Shown here piece by piece: positions 44,813 through 54,346 of a DNA stretch of 64,000 nt. Where the stretch lies: NCBI RefSeq assembly GCF_010669145.1, contig NZ_CP048632.1, positions 2,748,501 through 2,812,500 on the forward strand, read 5' to 3'. Position 1 is the first letter of the stretch; the number at the start of each line of letters is the position of its first letter. Source of the stretch: Rhizobium oryzihabitans (GTDB lineage Bacteria; Pseudomonadota; Alphaproteobacteria; Rhizobiales; Rhizobiaceae). The translations under genes were made by a program, and so were the position numbers. The notes beneath the pieces are model-generated. The model was not told the origin of the DNA. It made no database searches and saw only the letters and a program-made list of their open reading frames with translations.

Positions 44813-45880
44813 ATGCGGATCGGGCGACGGAATTTTCTCGGTGGTGCGGCATGTGCCGGCCTGTTGCATGGCATGGTCGGCCAGGGATTTGCCGCGCAGA
44901 AGAAAGCGCCGGTGAAGGTGGCTCCCTATGGCGCGGCCGTTTATCTGCCGGATATGACCGCCGACAGCCGCCTTGGTGAGGCGGTCGTCAAATATTGCTC
45001 GCGCATCACGCCCGTGACCGAAATGAAATGGGAGGTCATGCGGCCTTCCGAAGATGTTTTCGATTTTGCCGCTGCCGATGCGCTCGCCAACTTTGCGCGC
45101 CAGCACAATCTCTCCATGCACGGCCATCCGCTCATCTGGTACGCCTCCAATGCGCCCTGGCTGTCCGGTATCCGTGGCGCGAAGGTCGAGAAGCTGATGG
45201 AAACCCACATCGTCAAGGTGATGGAGCGTTACAAGGATGTGGTCCATAGCTGGGATGTGGTCAATGAACCGATCCCCGACGTGCCCGGCAATGTCCGTTC
45301 GCGGCGCGATGCGTGGTATTACGGCGCGGGCCCGGACGCGATCAAAAAGGCATTCGAGATCGCGCATTCCGTCGATCCCAAGGCGCAGCTGGTTCTCAAC
45401 GAATATGACGTGGAGTTTTCGGTCGAAAAATCGCCGGCCAAGCGCGCGGCCTTCCGCAACCTCATTCTCGAACTGCTCGAAAAGGGCGCGCCGATCAATG
45501 CCGTCGGCCTGCAGGGGCATCTGCGCGGCGGCTGGCCCATCGCCAAGGACGAGCTTGCCGCCTTCACAAAGGAAATGCGCAGCTACGGTCTTGCCGTTCT
45601 GGTGACGGAAATGGATGTGATGGACCAGATGCTGCCCGCGCCGGAAGCCGAACGTGACATGCTGATAAACCGACAGGTCCGCGATTTTCTCGAAGCGGCC
45701 TGCGAAGGCGGGCCGCTTTCCTCCATCACTACATGGGGGATTTCAGACCAATATACCTGGATCCGCTGGGCCTATCCGCGCAGGGACGGCACCGTGAACC
45801 GGCCGCTGCCGCTGGACTGGAGCTTCAACGAAAAACCGATGATGGCGATCATCAACGAATTCCGGAACCGTGGTGCGTGA
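44813..45880 (+). CDS. GH10 endo-glycanase (xylanase-like), Tat-exported
   Basis: A 355-residue glycoside hydrolase family 10 protein. It begins with a Tat-type signal (MRIGRRNFLGGAACAGLLHG), the acid/base Glu152 is in SWDVVNEP, the nucleophile Glu266 in VLVTEMDV, and NEYDVE and TTWGISDQYTW are also family hallmarks. GH10 enzymes cleave beta-1,4-xylan, but its position between glycosyltransferase genes suggests it trims or cleaves the cell's own exopolysaccharide or a related plant polymer; this is inference. The stop is two bases before the next glycosyltransferase ATG. Confidence 0.92.
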   Translation: MRIGRRNFLGGAACAGLLHGMVGQGFAAQKKAPVKVAPYGAAVYLPDMTADSRLGEAVVKYCSRITPVTEMKWEVMRPSEDVFDFAAADALANFARQHNLSMHGHPLIWYASNAPWLSGIRGAKVEKLMETHIVKVMERYKDVVHSWDVVNEPIPDVPGNVRSRRDAWYYGAGPDAIKKAFEIAHSVDPKAQLVLNEYDVEFSVEKSPAKRAAFRNLILELLEKGAPINAVGLQGHLRGGWPIAKDELAAFTKEMRSYGLAVLVTEMDVMDQMLPAPEAERDMLINRQVRDFLEAACEGGPLSSITTWGISDQYTWIRWAYPRRDGTVNRPLPLDWSFNEKPMMAIINEFRNRGA

Positions 45881-45882
45881 CT

Positions 45883-46962
45883 ATGAGTGCTGAAATGCCG
45901 CTTCCTCCCGTACAAAAGGCGCTGCAAATCAATCTGCATCCTTTTGATGCGCCCCACGCGGCCCTTACGCTTCCGCATCAGCTGCGGGTCTGGGGCGGGC
46001 AGGTGGACCGCATTCTCCTGACAGTGGATACCGGGCAGGTCGGGGCAGGCCGCTACAAGGGCAACGGTTTTGAGGCGGCAAGCAAACGTCTTTTCGACAT
46101 GCTGGAGGAAATGCAGGCCAACTATCCGCATCTCTATGTGGATGTGGTCGACTATAGCGATGCGGCGCGGCGCGCCGTGACGGAGACGTTCTTTTCGCGC
46201 TCACCGATCCCCTATCCCGCCAAAGCCTTCGATGGCGGGCCCTTCCATGTCTATTTTCACGGGCTGAAACGCGCCAATGCCCGTTATGTGATGCATATGG
46301 ACAGCGATATGATGTTCGGCGGCGGCAGCCAGAGCTGGTTCGGCGAAGCCATCGCGCTGCAGAAGGCCAACCCGGACGCGCTCTGCATCACACCCTTTTC
46401 CGGGCCGCCGACCGTGCGCGGCGATCTCGATGTTTCCCGCCATGTCGGCATGCCGGGAGTGCGGAACATCCCCGAGCCGCGCAAGCTGCCGTCGCGCATT
46501 CCCACATGGCGCTTCGCCACCGTTTCCACGCGCCTTTTCATGATCGACATGGATCGTTTCGCGAAACGTATCGGCTCGCTCGAATTGCTGAGGCCGGATG
46601 TCAAACGGCGCATCCGCTCCTATGCCTATAACCAGCAGCCGGTCTCGATGCCCGCCGAGGAAGTTCTGAGCAACAACATGATGCGGATCGGCGTTCACCG
46701 GCTGGATTTTCTCGGCACGGGCAAGGGCATGTATTCGCTGCACCCGCCCTATCGCTCGCCTGAATTTTACGCCGCGCTCGGCTCCATCGTCGAGCGTATC
46801 GAAAAGGGCGATATTCCCGAAGGCCAGCTTGGTGATTTCGACATCAACGGATCGATGGTGGATTGGACGAGCGCGCTTGCCGCCAAGACACGCTCAAAAC
46901 GTTATGCGAAGGCGCTTCGCCACCTGTTCTCGGTGAATGTGCAGCGCTTTACCAAGGCTTAG
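45883..46962 (+). CDS. Putative glycosyltransferase of the exopolysaccharide cluster
   Basis: A 359-residue protein starting MSAEMPLPPVQKALQINLHP. It has a GT-A-like core with IDRILLTVDTG-type strand VDRILLTVDTGQ, and a DXD in YVMHMDSDMMFGGG near residue 140; RLFMIDMDRF follows. I do not recognise a numbered family. The ATG at 45883 lies two bases after the GH10 stop, so the two are coupled. A role in adding a sugar to the polysaccharide is likely. Confidence 0.7.
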   Translation: MSAEMPLPPVQKALQINLHPFDAPHAALTLPHQLRVWGGQVDRILLTVDTGQVGAGRYKGNGFEAASKRLFDMLEEMQANYPHLYVDVVDYSDAARRAVTETFFSRSPIPYPAKAFDGGPFHVYFHGLKRANARYVMHMDSDMMFGGGSQSWFGEAIALQKANPDALCITPFSGPPTVRGDLDVSRHVGMPGVRNIPEPRKLPSRIPTWRFATVSTRLFMIDMDRFAKRIGSLELLRPDVKRRIRSYAYNQQPVSMPAEEVLSNNMMRIGVHRLDFLGTGKGMYSLHPPYRSPEFYAALGSIVERIEKGDIPEGQLGDFDINGSMVDWTSALAAKTRSKRYAKALRHLFSVNVQRFTKA

Positions 46963-47047
46963 AGGGGCTTGGCTTCCATTTTGAGCGTAACGCGATCTTT
47001 CAGCTTAACGGTACGCTAGACAAATTTTCCAGGTGTCAGCGGGCCGC

Positions 47048-47169
47048 CCCCTCATTCCTGTGCTTGTCACAGGAATCCAGCCGACGCGCGTCTGCGCGGC
47101 GAAAACGAGTCTTTTAAGCCCAAGGACTTGGGCTGGCAGGATCCCTGTGACAAGCACAGGGATGAGGGG
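47048..47169. repeat. Inverted mosaic repeat (CCTGTGCTTGTCACAGG family)
   Basis: Left arm 47048-47077 and right arm 47139-47169 are inverted copies, each with the inner palindrome CCTGTG...CACAGG. Between them AGCCCAAG-GA-CTTGGGCT forms another hairpin (47117-47134). It fills the gap between two convergent genes. Confidence 0.8.
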
Positions 47170-47233
47170 AGAACGGCCAAAACCGGGGCCATTTTGAGGA
47201 GACATTCTTCAGCGCCGACGCGCCGATGCGGCA

Positions 47234-48373
47234 TCAATAGTCGGTGATGAGCTTGCTCCAGCTCTCCGAGCTCAGCCCGCCAATATAGATATCGCCGGCA
47301 AGCGCCCGGTCCCTTAGAGCTTCATCCCGGGTGGCCATGCAGAAATAACCGCGATGACGGAAGGTCATGTGGTTCTGGCGGTAAAGCGCGTTCATGAGAA
47401 AGGGCTGCGACATGCCCGTGACATGGGCATAGTTTTGATCATCGAAATGGCGGAACAGGGCGTTGAGCGCATCGTTTTCGCGACCGGCGTCACAGACGAG
47501 ATTCAGCACATAGGCAGTTCGTCCCGCCTGGCCAAAAAACAGGGCGGCGCCGATCACCCTGCCGTCGTCATTTTCAATCGCGACGCTGCTCAATTCGCCG
47601 AGAGTGTCATTGGTTTTGCTCATTTCGATCAGCCAGTGGAATTCCTCGTGGGACCATTCCGGCCGAATGGAAAAGCGCTCGATCATCGCAAGCGCCGTGC
47701 AGCGGAATGTCTCGAAATCCACCGGTCTCACCTTGGTGCCGGCGACCTCGTGCGGCCTTATGCCTTTTTTCCAGGAGCGCAGGATACGGTCCGCAAAACC
47801 GAGCACCATGAGGGCTGGCGTGGATTTGGCCAGCTGTGAACGGCGCGGCATGCCCAGGGCAATCGCGCAGAAGGGCTTGAGCGCCTTGTGCCATTGCAGG
47901 CTCTCCATCGGCAGCATGTTGCCGCCGATCGCAATCCAATGATCGGCGCTGACAGGGGAGGCCGTGTCCGAAAACAGCATATCGTGTTTCGTTGCGCGCA
48001 TGCCGCGGGACAGGCGGGCTGCTCCAAGAGCGCCGAGTTTGCCTTTCGATGCGAAAGCGCACAGCAACCTTGCGGTTATGGTTTTCCCATTCGCGACAAA
48101 TCGCATGGGCACGGCCAGAATAACGCTGGTGACCCCGTTCTCGCCGGCGTCGTAGACGACGCTGCCGTGATCGGGATGGAAAACGGGGCTGCCGAAAAAC
48201 AATGTCTCGATGTAGGAGCGGAAGTTGAAGCTTCCCTCGCGACCGGTCTTCCTGAACGCGCTATCGAGCACAATCTCGACAGCCGGGACGTCCTCCCGGA
48301 GCATGGGGCGAACGCCCGTTGCACCCGGTTGAACCGGGCGTTGTGTTGACTGATCGTTATTGCTATCGTCCAT
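47234..48373 (-). CDS. GNAT-like acyltransferase in the polysaccharide cluster
   Basis: A 379-residue protein with GNAT-like features: VRPMLREDVPAVEIVLDSAF near the start, a central VILAVPMRFVANGKTITARL, and a second weaker half (GRVIGAALFFGQAGRTAYVLNLVCDAG). Such proteins in polysaccharide loci add acetyl or other acyl groups to sugars. The start is uncertain; ATG 48373 is used, and GTG 48397 would add eight residues. It is divergent from the polymerase gene across an AT-rich gap. Confidence 0.55.
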   Translation of the reverse strand: MDDSNNDQSTQRPVQPGATGVRPMLREDVPAVEIVLDSAFRKTGREGSFNFRSYIETLFFGSPVFHPDHGSVVYDAGENGVTSVILAVPMRFVANGKTITARLLCAFASKGKLGALGAARLSRGMRATKHDMLFSDTASPVSADHWIAIGGNMLPMESLQWHKALKPFCAIALGMPRRSQLAKSTPALMVLGFADRILRSWKKGIRPHEVAGTKVRPVDFETFRCTALAMIERFSIRPEWSHEEFHWLIEMSKTNDTLGELSSVAIENDDGRVIGAALFFGQAGRTAYVLNLVCDAGRENDALNALFRHFDDQNYAHVTGMSQPFLMNALYRQNHMTFRHRGYFCMATRDEALRDRALAGDIYIGGLSSESWSKLITDY

Positions 48374-48792
48374 ATTGGTGTGTATCGGAACGTCCACCTT
48401 AGGTTTCCAGCCTTTTTGCGTTTATGAGATCAACAAGCCAAAGATATATCCTGAGTTGTTAATATACGTTAAACAGAGTTTCGGATTATTACTTTAGTAT
48501 ATTCGCAATACATTGAAGTGCCGCTGCGTGTAAGCAGATGCAGGCGACCCTTTATATAGGCGCATTATTACCAAATAATAGAGAAATCAGCAACTTAAAT
48601 TTGGAAAAAGAAGATCGGCCGCTTCGGAAATTCTATGTATTTCCATGCGTTGACCTTGAAGTATTTTCTTCGGCTTTTTTCCTTCATGATCGATACGGAT
48701 TGCGGAAATACTATTCTTCCGTGTATTATGCATAACTAAAAAATAGGGATTTCGCGGGATATTCACATTATCGAAATGACGCATCGGAGACG
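48374..48792. other. AT-rich intergenic region of the exopolysaccharide cluster
   Basis: Clearly AT-richer than the neighbouring genes, with no convincing coding frame and many short A/T tracts such as TTAATATACGTTAAAC. It separates the divergent GNAT-like and polymerase genes and must hold their promoters. No clear operator palindrome was found. Confidence 0.5.
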
Positions 48793-50202
48793 ATGCGGAC
48801 GGGCATGGAAAAAGGAAGAGAAAAACCCCTTATGGATGCAGCGCACGAACAGCAGGGGCGTGGCTACTGGCGGGACGTCCTGTTTTATGTGACGTTCCTT
48901 TATTTCACGGTCGGTTTTTTGCCCTATGTCTCGCTCTCGTCGACCTATATGGGGTCCGCAATGGCGGCCGGATCCAACCTGCTCAACCAGCTTACTGCGA
49001 TCATTCTGCTGTTCAGCTTTGCGGCGTTCATGGCGAAGGAACGTTCGTTCTCCATCATCTTCACGCCGCGTCTGCTGATGGCGGCAATTTTCGGCTGGTA
49101 TGTCTTTACCTCGCTGGTGGGCGAAGCGCCGATGTTTTCGCTGCGGCGGCTTTTCATGTGCGCCATCATCTGCGTGCTTGCCGGCTGTTTTCTGCAATTG
49201 CCGCGCACGGAACGGCATTTCACCACGCTGCTTGCCGTCTGCACGATGATCATCCTGTTCCTGTGTTATTTCGGCGTCATCGTCCTGCCGTCCCGATCCA
49301 TTCATCAGGCGAGCGATGCGCTGGAGCCGCTTCTGGCGGGCGACTGGCGCGGGGTCTTCCGCCACAAGAACGAGGCCGCCTCGGTCATGACGGTGTTGAT
49401 CATCGTCGCGATTTATCTTTGCAAGCGCTGGTCCTTTGTCGGCGGTCTGGCAATGCTGCTGCTGTCGCTGGTCTTCCTGGTCAAGTCAGGCGGGAAAACG
49501 GCGCTCGGCCTGCTGCCGATCATTATCGCGACGGGATGGTTCATCCTGCGCTGGCCCCGATGGCGTTACGTGGTTGTGACCTCGCTTCTCGCCGTCTTCG
49601 CCGTGGTGACTGTCGGCACCACCGTCGATCCGGTTTTTTCGCAGATGCTGACCAAAATGAAGATCGATGCAACCTTCACCGGCAGAACCGATATCTGGAC
49701 CGTGGCCATCGATTATATCCGGCAAAGCCCGTTGGTCGGTTACGGCTATCAGGCCTTCTGGCGAAGTGACGCCCTGATGACGAGCTTCACCGAGAACAAT
49801 ACCTGGGCGACGACGGCGCCGGATTCGCACAATGGGTATTTCGACCTTCTGCTTGCGGGCGGTGTGCCGGGTCTGGTGCTGGTGCTGCTGTGGCTTTATC
49901 TGCTGCCACTTGTCTATCTCGGCAAAATGGATGACGCCACGCGCAACAGCCCGTTGACGAGGCTTTATGTCAGCGTCTGGCTTTATGTGCTGCTCTTCGG
50001 CTTCCTTGAAACGATTTTCTTTCTCAGTACCGGCTTCGTCTGGTTTTTCCTTGCCGTTGCGGTGATGGGGCTACGTTTGCAGGCCAATGCAAGCCTTGTC
50101 GAGGATGAGGCGGAGCTTCAGCCCGCCCAAACTGACGGACATACGGATATGTTGCCGAAACATATTCAGCGACAGCCCTCCGAGATCATCCAACCCAGAT
50201 GA
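48793..50202 (+). CDS. O-antigen ligase / Wzy-like polysaccharide polymerase
   Basis: A 469-residue inner-membrane protein with about ten to twelve hydrophobic helices and a large periplasmic loop. The Wzy/WaaL signature is present as GDWRGVFRHKNEAASVMTVLII and TFTGRTDIWTVAIDYIRQSPLVGYGYQAFW, followed by DSHNGYFDLLLAGGVPGLVL. It polymerises lipid-linked repeat units, or ligates a chain, at the periplasmic face. The ATG at 48793 has GGAG close upstream; 48805 and 48832 are alternatives. It ends the exopolysaccharide cluster. Confidence 0.9.
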   Translation: MRTGMEKGREKPLMDAAHEQQGRGYWRDVLFYVTFLYFTVGFLPYVSLSSTYMGSAMAAGSNLLNQLTAIILLFSFAAFMAKERSFSIIFTPRLLMAAIFGWYVFTSLVGEAPMFSLRRLFMCAIICVLAGCFLQLPRTERHFTTLLAVCTMIILFLCYFGVIVLPSRSIHQASDALEPLLAGDWRGVFRHKNEAASVMTVLIIVAIYLCKRWSFVGGLAMLLLSLVFLVKSGGKTALGLLPIIIATGWFILRWPRWRYVVVTSLLAVFAVVTVGTTVDPVFSQMLTKMKIDATFTGRTDIWTVAIDYIRQSPLVGYGYQAFWRSDALMTSFTENNTWATTAPDSHNGYFDLLLAGGVPGLVLVLLWLYLLPLVYLGKMDDATRNSPLTRLYVSVWLYVLLFGFLETIFFLSTGFVWFFLAVAVMGLRLQANASLVEDEAELQPAQTDGHTDMLPKHIQRQPSEIIQPR

Positions 50203-50762
50203 TATTCTGACGGGCGTGGATGTATCCAAGCCACCGGCTCTCATTTTCTATAGGGGTATCTGGGCGGCCTGCGCACCCGGGGCAGCTTCGCCCGGCCTTT
50301 GCGCAACTCCATGCCGCAGAGATCCGCTATGCCCTCGGCTATGTCCGTCTCCCATGAAGGCAAGGTGCATGGGGCAGCAGCTCCGCTTTTCACTTTGCCG
50401 GATCATATTTTTTCAGCTCGCCCGGACATGAAGGAATTATAAAGTTTTTAATCATAATGATTTTGCAGAGAAATGAATTGAAGACATGAATGACGATTCA
50501 TTGCAGCACTCTTTCTCTCACAAAACTCGGCTCGGCGTTTCCGCTTGCTGGCGGTGCCGCCGCACTGATGGGGAACTGTGACCCGCCATTATTTGAAGGG
50601 TGGGGGATGTTGTCTTCGGCGCATGTTTGATGCCGCCGCGACCAAGCCGATGAGCGGCTCACCGAAGCCTTGATGATCGAGGTGTTCCGACGTGCAATGT
50701 CAGTTTCGCCGAACACCTCCGGCACGGGGAAGGAGCGGTTTTTCATTGACGTGAGGTTTTCC
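50203..50762. other. Intergenic region upstream of the chemoreceptor gene
   Basis: No supported gene. It is mixed in composition and has an AT-rich patch near 50430-50510 with the short inverted repeat ATGAAT-GACG-ATTCAT (50486-50501), which may mark the promoter of the chemoreceptor. Confidence 0.4.
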
Positions 50763-52712
50763 GTGTCTTTTCTTCAAAACGCCAGCATCCGCACCAAAAT
50801 CCTGTCGCTCATTCTGCCGCTTTGCATTGTCGGTCTGGGCGCTACCGCATTCATGTCCAGCCGTTTCAAGGAAGCGGACACGGCCTATTCGTTCTTCATC
50901 GCCAATGACAACGCCGCTCTGGTGGAACTTTCGCGCGCAAACCGAAACCTTGCAGCGGTGGGGTATGGCGCCTATCAGGTCGCGGCCTATGATGCGAACG
51001 GGTCGGATATCAAAACCGCCCGCGAATTTTACACCGAGAGCAAGAGGCTGCTGGTGATGCGCCTCAACAATGTAAAGGCGGCGTTTCCGGAGGAAGCGCA
51101 GACCATTGATGGTTTCCTGGCGAAATCCCAGGAGATCGTCGCAATCACCGACAAGGCTGTTGAATTCGGCCTTGCCGATCGCAACGCGGAAGCGGCAGCG
51201 GAGATGCTGAAGGCCGACGCCTCCATTCGCCCGACAGCCAATGACATGGCGGCCTTTCTGGACAAGCTGACCAAGGGTGTCGTCAAGGGAAGTGACGATC
51301 TGACGGACAAGACCAATTCGACGATCCTGACATCGCTGGCGATAATCGGTGTTGTCTTCTCAATCGGCATCATCCTTGCGCTGTTCGTCGCATCCCGCGG
51401 CATCACGACGCCGATCGCCCGCCTGCGTGCGCGCATGGTGTCGCTCGCCAGTGGCGAGACGTCAGCGGAAATCGACGGCACCAGCCGCAAGGACGAGGTT
51501 GGCCAGATGGCAAATGCGGTTCAGGTGTTCCGCGAAAGCGCCATCGAGCGCATTCGTCTTGAACAGGAAACTGAAGCCAATCGCAGCCTGTCCGAGAAAG
51601 AGCGCATCGAGCGCGAGCAGCAGAAGGCAAGGGAATCGGCCGACGTCAAATTCGCCGTCGACAATCTGGCCGCCGGTCTCTCGAAGCTTTCGGAAGGCGA
51701 TGTTTCCTATCGTATCGGCCAGCCGTTCACGGCGACACTCGATGCCGTTCGCAACGACTTCAACATGTCCGCTGAAAAGCTGCAGGCCGCATTGACGAAG
51801 GTTGCACAGAATGCCGGTGGCATTGGTGCCGGCGCAAATGAGATCAAGTCGGCCGCCGACGATCTTGCCAAGCGCACGGAACAGCAGGCCGCGGCCGTTG
51901 AGGAAACCGCTGCCGCTCTGGAGGAAATCACCACGACGGTCAGGGATTCCACCAAGCGCGCGCAGGAGGCCGGCCAGATCGTGAGCCGCGCCAAGGCCGG
52001 CGCCGAACAATCCGGCGAGGTGGTGCGCCGCGCCGTGGTGGCCATGGAACAGATATCCAAATCCGCCAACGAAATCAGCAACATCATCGGTGTGATCGAC
52101 GAGATCGCCTTCCAGACCAACCTTCTCGCCTTGAATGCGGGTGTTGAAGCCGCCCGTGCCGGTGAGGCCGGCAAGGGTTTTGCCGTTGTCGCACAGGAAG
52201 TGCGCGAGCTTGCCCAGCGCTCCGCCAGTGCGGCGAAGGAAATCAAGGCGCTGATCAACACCTCGAACGACCAGGTGCAGCAGGGCGTCCAGCTGGTGGG
52301 CGACACCGGCAAGGCGCTGGCTACGATCGTGCTCGAAGTGCAGGAAATCAACCGCCACGTCGTCTCGATCGTGGAATCCGCACAGGAGCAATCCTCCGGC
52401 CTCCAGCAGATCAATACCGCCGTCAACCAGATGGATCAGGACACGCAGAAAAATGCGGCCATGGTGGAAGAAACCAATGCTGCAAGCCACAACCTTGCCA
52501 AGGAGGTTGCCTCGCTCAACCAGCTGCTCTCGCAGTTCAGGCTTGCCGACACCGCCTATCAGCAGAGGAGCCAGCCGGCCCCCGTTCGCAATGCCGGAAG
52601 CAACGACAAATATGTGGCATCGCCTGTGCGCGCACTCGGCCGCAAGATCGCCTCGGCATTCTCGGGCAATGCCGCGGTCGATACCTCAAAGGACGACTGG
52701 CAGGAATTCTAA
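50763..52712 (+). CDS. Methyl-accepting chemotaxis protein with a CheR/CheB-type tail
   Basis: A 649-residue chemoreceptor. Two membrane helices (about residues 13-30 and 185-208) flank a periplasmic helical sensor; a HAMP domain follows ([20 protein letters not shown]). The cytoplasmic hairpin has the signalling tip [20 protein letters not shown] and methylation helices. The protein ends DDWQEF, matching the xWxxF pentapeptide by which receptors tether CheR and CheB. The GTG at 50763 (preceded by TGAGG) is preferred over in-frame ATGs upstream, since it leads directly into [13 protein letters not shown] strong hairpin follows. Confidence 0.93.
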   Translation: MSFLQNASIRTKILSLILPLCIVGLGATAFMSSRFKEADTAYSFFIANDNAALVELSRANRNLAAVGYGAYQVAAYDANGSDIKTAREFYTESKRLLVMRLNNVKAAFPEEAQTIDGFLAKSQEIVAITDKAVEFGLADRNAEAAAEMLKADASIRPTANDMAAFLDKLTKGVVKGSDDLTDKTNSTILTSLAIIGVVFSIGIILALFVASRGITTPIARLRARMVSLASGETSAEIDGTSRKDEVGQMANAVQVFRESAIERIRLEQETEANRSLSEKERIEREQQKARESADVKFAVDNLAAGLSKLSEGDVSYRIGQPFTATLDAVRNDFNMSAEKLQAALTKVAQNAGGIGAGANEIKSAADDLAKRTEQQAAAVEETAAALEEITTTVRDSTKRAQEAGQIVSRAKAGAEQSGEVVRRAVVAMEQISKSANEISNIIGVIDEIAFQTNLLALNAGVEAARAGEAGKGFAVVAQEVRELAQRSASAAKEIKALINTSNDQVQQGVQLVGDTGKALATIVLEVQEINRHVVSIVESAQEQSSGLQQINTAVNQMDQDTQKNAAMVEETNAASHNLAKEVASLNQLLSQFRLADTAYQQRSQPAPVRNAGSNDKYVASPVRALGRKIASAFSGNAAVDTSKDDWQEF

Positions 52713-52769
52713 GTCCGCCTGCCAGGGCCATGGGACCCCGGCGGGCCTGATATCCGGCCGATAACCGAT

Positions 52770-52808
52770 AACATGCCGCGCAAGACCTGATTTCTTGCGC
52801 GGCATGTT
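52770..52808 (+). terminator. Strong hairpin terminator after the chemoreceptor gene
   Basis: AACATGCCGCGCAAG (52770-52784) is perfectly complementary to 52794-52808 across a 9-base loop. It lacks a T-run, but its 15-bp perfect stem at the gene's end fits transcript termination. Confidence 0.7.
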
Positions 52809-52918
52809 GGCTTATTCAGGCCTTCCGGCTGAAGGATGAGGGTCGCTTACCTTGAAACACGGATATTGGCGGCCTATCGCTGCATGCAATTGCCTGTCGG
52901 CATGGCAGTCTTCTCAGG

Positions 52919-53206
52919 TCACCTCTTACCCTCCCGCAGCCTTCGCATCACTTCGAGGTTGTTGAGTGAGGTCTCCGACGTGGCGCGCATGGTTTCAACG
53001 GCGAGCAACTGTTCCTGGTCCCGGCGCTGCTGCTGCTGGAGCATGCATTGGGTATAAGACTGCGAACCATAATGCGAACCGAAATTGGCGCATGTGTTTC
53101 CATCCTGGTACAGATTTGCCCGGCGCTGCTCTTCAGGCGACATGCATCCGGTGAGCGTGAGGGTGAGGGCGAGCAGGCCGAGTGCCGTCCGGGAGAGCGT
53201 CTTCAT
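52919..53206 (-). CDS. Small predicted lipoprotein
   Basis: A 95-residue protein starting MKTLSRTALGLLALTLTLTG and continuing CMSPEEQ; LTGC is a good lipobox with the lipid on Cys21. The mature part is Gln/Arg-rich and helical (CMLQQQQRRDQEQLLAVETM). Start uncertain between 53206 and an ATG 15 bases earlier. The C-x-x-F..C pattern may form a disulfide. Family not recognised. Confidence 0.65.
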   Translation of the reverse strand: MKTLSRTALGLLALTLTLTGCMSPEEQRRANLYQDGNTCANFGSHYGSQSYTQCMLQQQQRRDQEQLLAVETMRATSETSLNNLEVMRRLREGKR

Positions 53207-53377
53207 TTCAAGATTGGCCATTTGGGTTTTGATCCTTGGTTGTGATTGTTGCTGAGGCCCCGCCACAGGTCGACGGCGGTGCGGAAGGCGCAGGTGATCG
53301 GCAGCGCACTGCGTGTGCGACTTCATTTTTCACCGGGTGGGACGGATGTGGATGTTGTGGCTGCGACGGCCGCCCGC

Positions 53378-54013
53378 TCAGATGATGCGGGGAATGATGT
53401 ATATTGCTTCCAGGACCTCGTAGATCGCAGCTACGGCGAGGGCGAAGATGACAAGGCAATATATATTGGCGAGGGGCACAAGCCCGGCTTTCCAGGCCTC
53501 CCAGCGGGTACTTACCCGATATTCGCTTATCCGCAGAAATGTGCGTCCATGCACATAGGCGCCGAATGCGGCCAGCACGTAGGCTTGCCCCTCGATCAGG
53601 AGAGTTATGGAATGCGGTATGAGCATCGCTTTGTGAGCCCCGAGGGGTGCGAACATGATGCCCCACAGGATTCCCCGATGGAGTGTCGCCAGTATGCCGA
53701 TGAAGGGAATGATCAGTGACGGCAAAGTCGTCATGACAAAGGCAACCAGCAAGTTGATGATGAAGGTCATGCCCATCGCCTTGGGAAGGTTCTGGGAGCC
53801 ATAGGCATCGGCGACCGTCTTCAAGACCCCTGGCCGCAGGTAAGCCTCATCAATGCCGGTTTTTAAATAGGCCTGTATCTCGGGCAGCAGCATCGTGATC
53901 GCCATCGAGACGGCGAACAGGCCGTAAAAAGCCACGTTGAGAGTGAGAAAAGCTTTCCTGTGCTTTCGGATTACGGCGAAGGGGCCATGTAAGACGTCCA
54001 TTGGAGGTTCCAT
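53378..54013 (-). CDS. SpoIIM-like (stage II sporulation protein M type) membrane protein
   Basis: A 211-residue inner-membrane protein with about five hydrophobic segments. The central motif TLPSLIIPFIGILATLHRGILWGIMFAP is typical of the SpoIIM/DUF95-type family, which in non-sporulating bacteria has no defined role. The start at 54013 (MEPPMDVLHG) is chosen because upstream of it lies a clear set of operator-like repeats. A TetR-family gene lies 334 bases upstream on the same strand and is the likely regulator. Confidence 0.7.
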   Translation of the reverse strand: MEPPMDVLHGPFAVIRKHRKAFLTLNVAFYGLFAVSMAITMLLPEIQAYLKTGIDEAYLRPGVLKTVADAYGSQNLPKAMGMTFIINLLVAFVMTTLPSLIIPFIGILATLHRGILWGIMFAPLGAHKAMLIPHSITLLIEGQAYVLAAFGAYVHGRTFLRISEYRVSTRWEAWKAGLVPLANIYCLVIFALAVAAIYEVLEAIYIIPRII

Positions 54014-54054
54014 TGACTTTCGAGCGAGAGACCGGATGGCCATTAGGCCGTATG

Positions 54055-54102
54055 ATATGGTCCATTGCAGACCGTATTGATCGGTAATGGACCATATTGG
54101 TC
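54055..54102. promoter_or_regulatory. TetR-type operator cluster upstream of the SpoIIM-like gene
   Basis: Two 13-base direct repeats, GACCGTATTGATC (54070-54082) and GACCATATTGGTC (54090-54102), match in 11 of 13 positions and are 20 bases apart. A perfect 12-bp inverted repeat also frames the region (ATATGGTCCATT at 54055-54066 with 54086-54097). Confidence 0.65.
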
Positions 54103-54346
54103 TAACGTGGTTTTTTAAAACCGTCAAGCATGACGCGCGAACGCTTTTTCGCAGGATGGAAGTCGCAAATTTTCAATTACGTAGATATTTGTGGGAGGTC
54201 TTTTCCGCTGAGGAGCAGCGCCATTTCCTCCGCATAGGCGGTGTTGAACAGGCGCATGAGGCCGGCCGTGCAGGGCAGGGCTGCGCGGTTACGGGAGCGG
54301 GCAATATTACCGCAAAATCAGTTTTGTCAGGGGGGTACGCTTGGGC

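Noticed and set aside
48538..48735. A 65-codon frame in the AT-rich gap of the polysaccharide cluster
   Set aside because: No ribosome site, codon use unlike the genome and no recognisable motif; treated as intergenic.
52770..52808. A small RNA gene based on the strong hairpin
   Set aside because: The stem sits just after the chemoreceptor stop and no separate promoter could be seen, so a terminator is simpler.
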